In this document: positions 63,738-64,000 of the stretch, one piece after another
Position numbering within the stretch: position 1 is the stretch's first letter
Layout of the letters: every line of letters starts with the position of its first letter
The notes under the pieces: generated by a model
What the model was told of the DNA's origin: nothing
Databases searched by the model: none
What the model saw: only the letters and a program-made list of their open reading frames with translations
Made by a program: the position numbers and the translations under genes
Assembly (NCBI GenBank): GCA_023213395.1
Contig: CM041465.1
Location: 57,233,741 to 57,297,740, forward strand
Direction of reading: 5' to 3'
DNA length: 64,000 bases
Origin: Cycas panzhihuaensis
Lineage: Eukaryota > Cycadophyta

Positions 63738-64000
63738 TGTGCGCCCTACTCCCTTACCCTAACATTCTTGAATACATTCTACAAGAGTTACAAGCAAGAG
63801 AGAGACACAATGTTGGAGCACAAATAACCAAGCTTTCATTATCAAAAGGGCCCTACATCTGGTCCTCTCACAACCAGACGCAAGCCTGAACAGTGTACAA
63901 TGGCCGTAGTGGACAACACTCTGTAGGAATACACAGAAATACAAATCAGTGTTTTTTTCCTTTCTTACAATAACTTTATTTATATTTCCTATCCTACAGT
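63738..64000 (-). repeat. Gypsy-J 5' LTR, cut by the window end
   Basis: It starts TGTGCGCCC on + and follows 51091 onwards with few differences until the window end at '...tatcctacagt', which corresponds to about 51356 in the other LTR. The outer half with the 21-bp array lies outside the window. Confidence 0.93.

Larger units (their letters stand above)
51091..64000 (-). mobile_element. Gypsy-J, minus strand, nearly complete, right LTR cut by window end
   Basis: The most complete LTR element here. From right to left: 5' LTR (63738-64000, cut), primer binding site (63716-63737), gag (63347-62730), two knuckles (62541-62059), protease (61569-60931), RT (60437-59658), RNase H (59639-58938), integrase (about 58930-57771), an 85-bp triple repeat, an extra ORF (57333-56161 and 52422-52057) interrupted by a nested gag-only Copia (52423-56160), purine tract (51772-51780) and 3' LTR (51091-51771). 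Stops and frameshifts are few compared with other elements. Proteins are closest within the window to Gypsy-G and Gypsy-H. Confidence 0.92.

Noticed and set aside
63323-63889. 188-residue + strand frame spanning leader and LTR
   Set aside because: It crosses the PBS and LTR boundary of Gypsy-J on the opposite strand and is composed of low-complexity Leu/Phe/Pro sequence; a shadow.

Overview
The window looks like repeat-dominated nuclear DNA of a seed plant. It is AT-rich and consists mostly of nested, decayed retrotransposons (Ty3/Gypsy, Ty1/Copia, and L1-type LINEs carrying a plant-type RNase H). It holds the last three exons of only one host gene. Old fragmented Gypsy and Copia families, LTR-in-LTR nesting, and a gene tail stranded in repeats fit a large gymnosperm-type genome; that taxonomic reading is inference. 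I found no tRNA, rRNA, bacterial operon or CRISPR array.

Layout, left to right. 1-2134: 3' part of a + strand L1-like LINE ending in poly(A). 2138-2640: a Copia LTR fragment, then short tandem repeats. 5420-6856: a decayed + strand chromovirus (integrase, chromodomain, polypurine tract). 9170-10006: Gypsy gag scrap, then a + strand Copia RNase H with its 3' LTR. 10007-16563: minus strand Copia of the same family (5' LTR, primer binding site, gag, protease), split by a 3.9-kb minus strand LINE with an 18-bp target duplication. 16564-20374: a second minus strand Copia, cut by the first. About 22062-22453: an LTR with a primer binding site. About 22880-27644: a third minus strand Copia. 27645-29396: minus strand chromovirus tail. 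29397-38297: a fourth minus strand Copia, split inside its reverse transcriptase by a 5.7-kb Gypsy derivative (31073-36773, duplication GTTGC). 38298-43124: + strand Gypsy missing its 5' part. 43125-46490: minus strand Gypsy. 48030-49200: + strand Gypsy remnant. 49756-50561: three 3'-terminal exons of a PLP-dependent aminotransferase gene. 51091-64000 and beyond: the most complete Gypsy element (minus strand), with a 3.7-kb gag-only Copia nested in it (52423-56160, duplication CTCCA).

The most interesting non-standard signals are: an extra open reading frame between integrase and the 3' LTR, shared by two related Gypsy elements on opposite strands; U3 tandem arrays of different unit lengths (21, 29 and 41 bp) in LTRs; a short palindrome (GACAAGTGTC) recurring in several Copia LTRs; a gag-only Copia and an RT-less Gypsy that are structurally complete and carry target duplications, so they may have been mobilised in trans; an inverted junction inside one Copia family; and the aminotransferase exons, which have intact frames and splice sites although no upstream exon is visible in the window.
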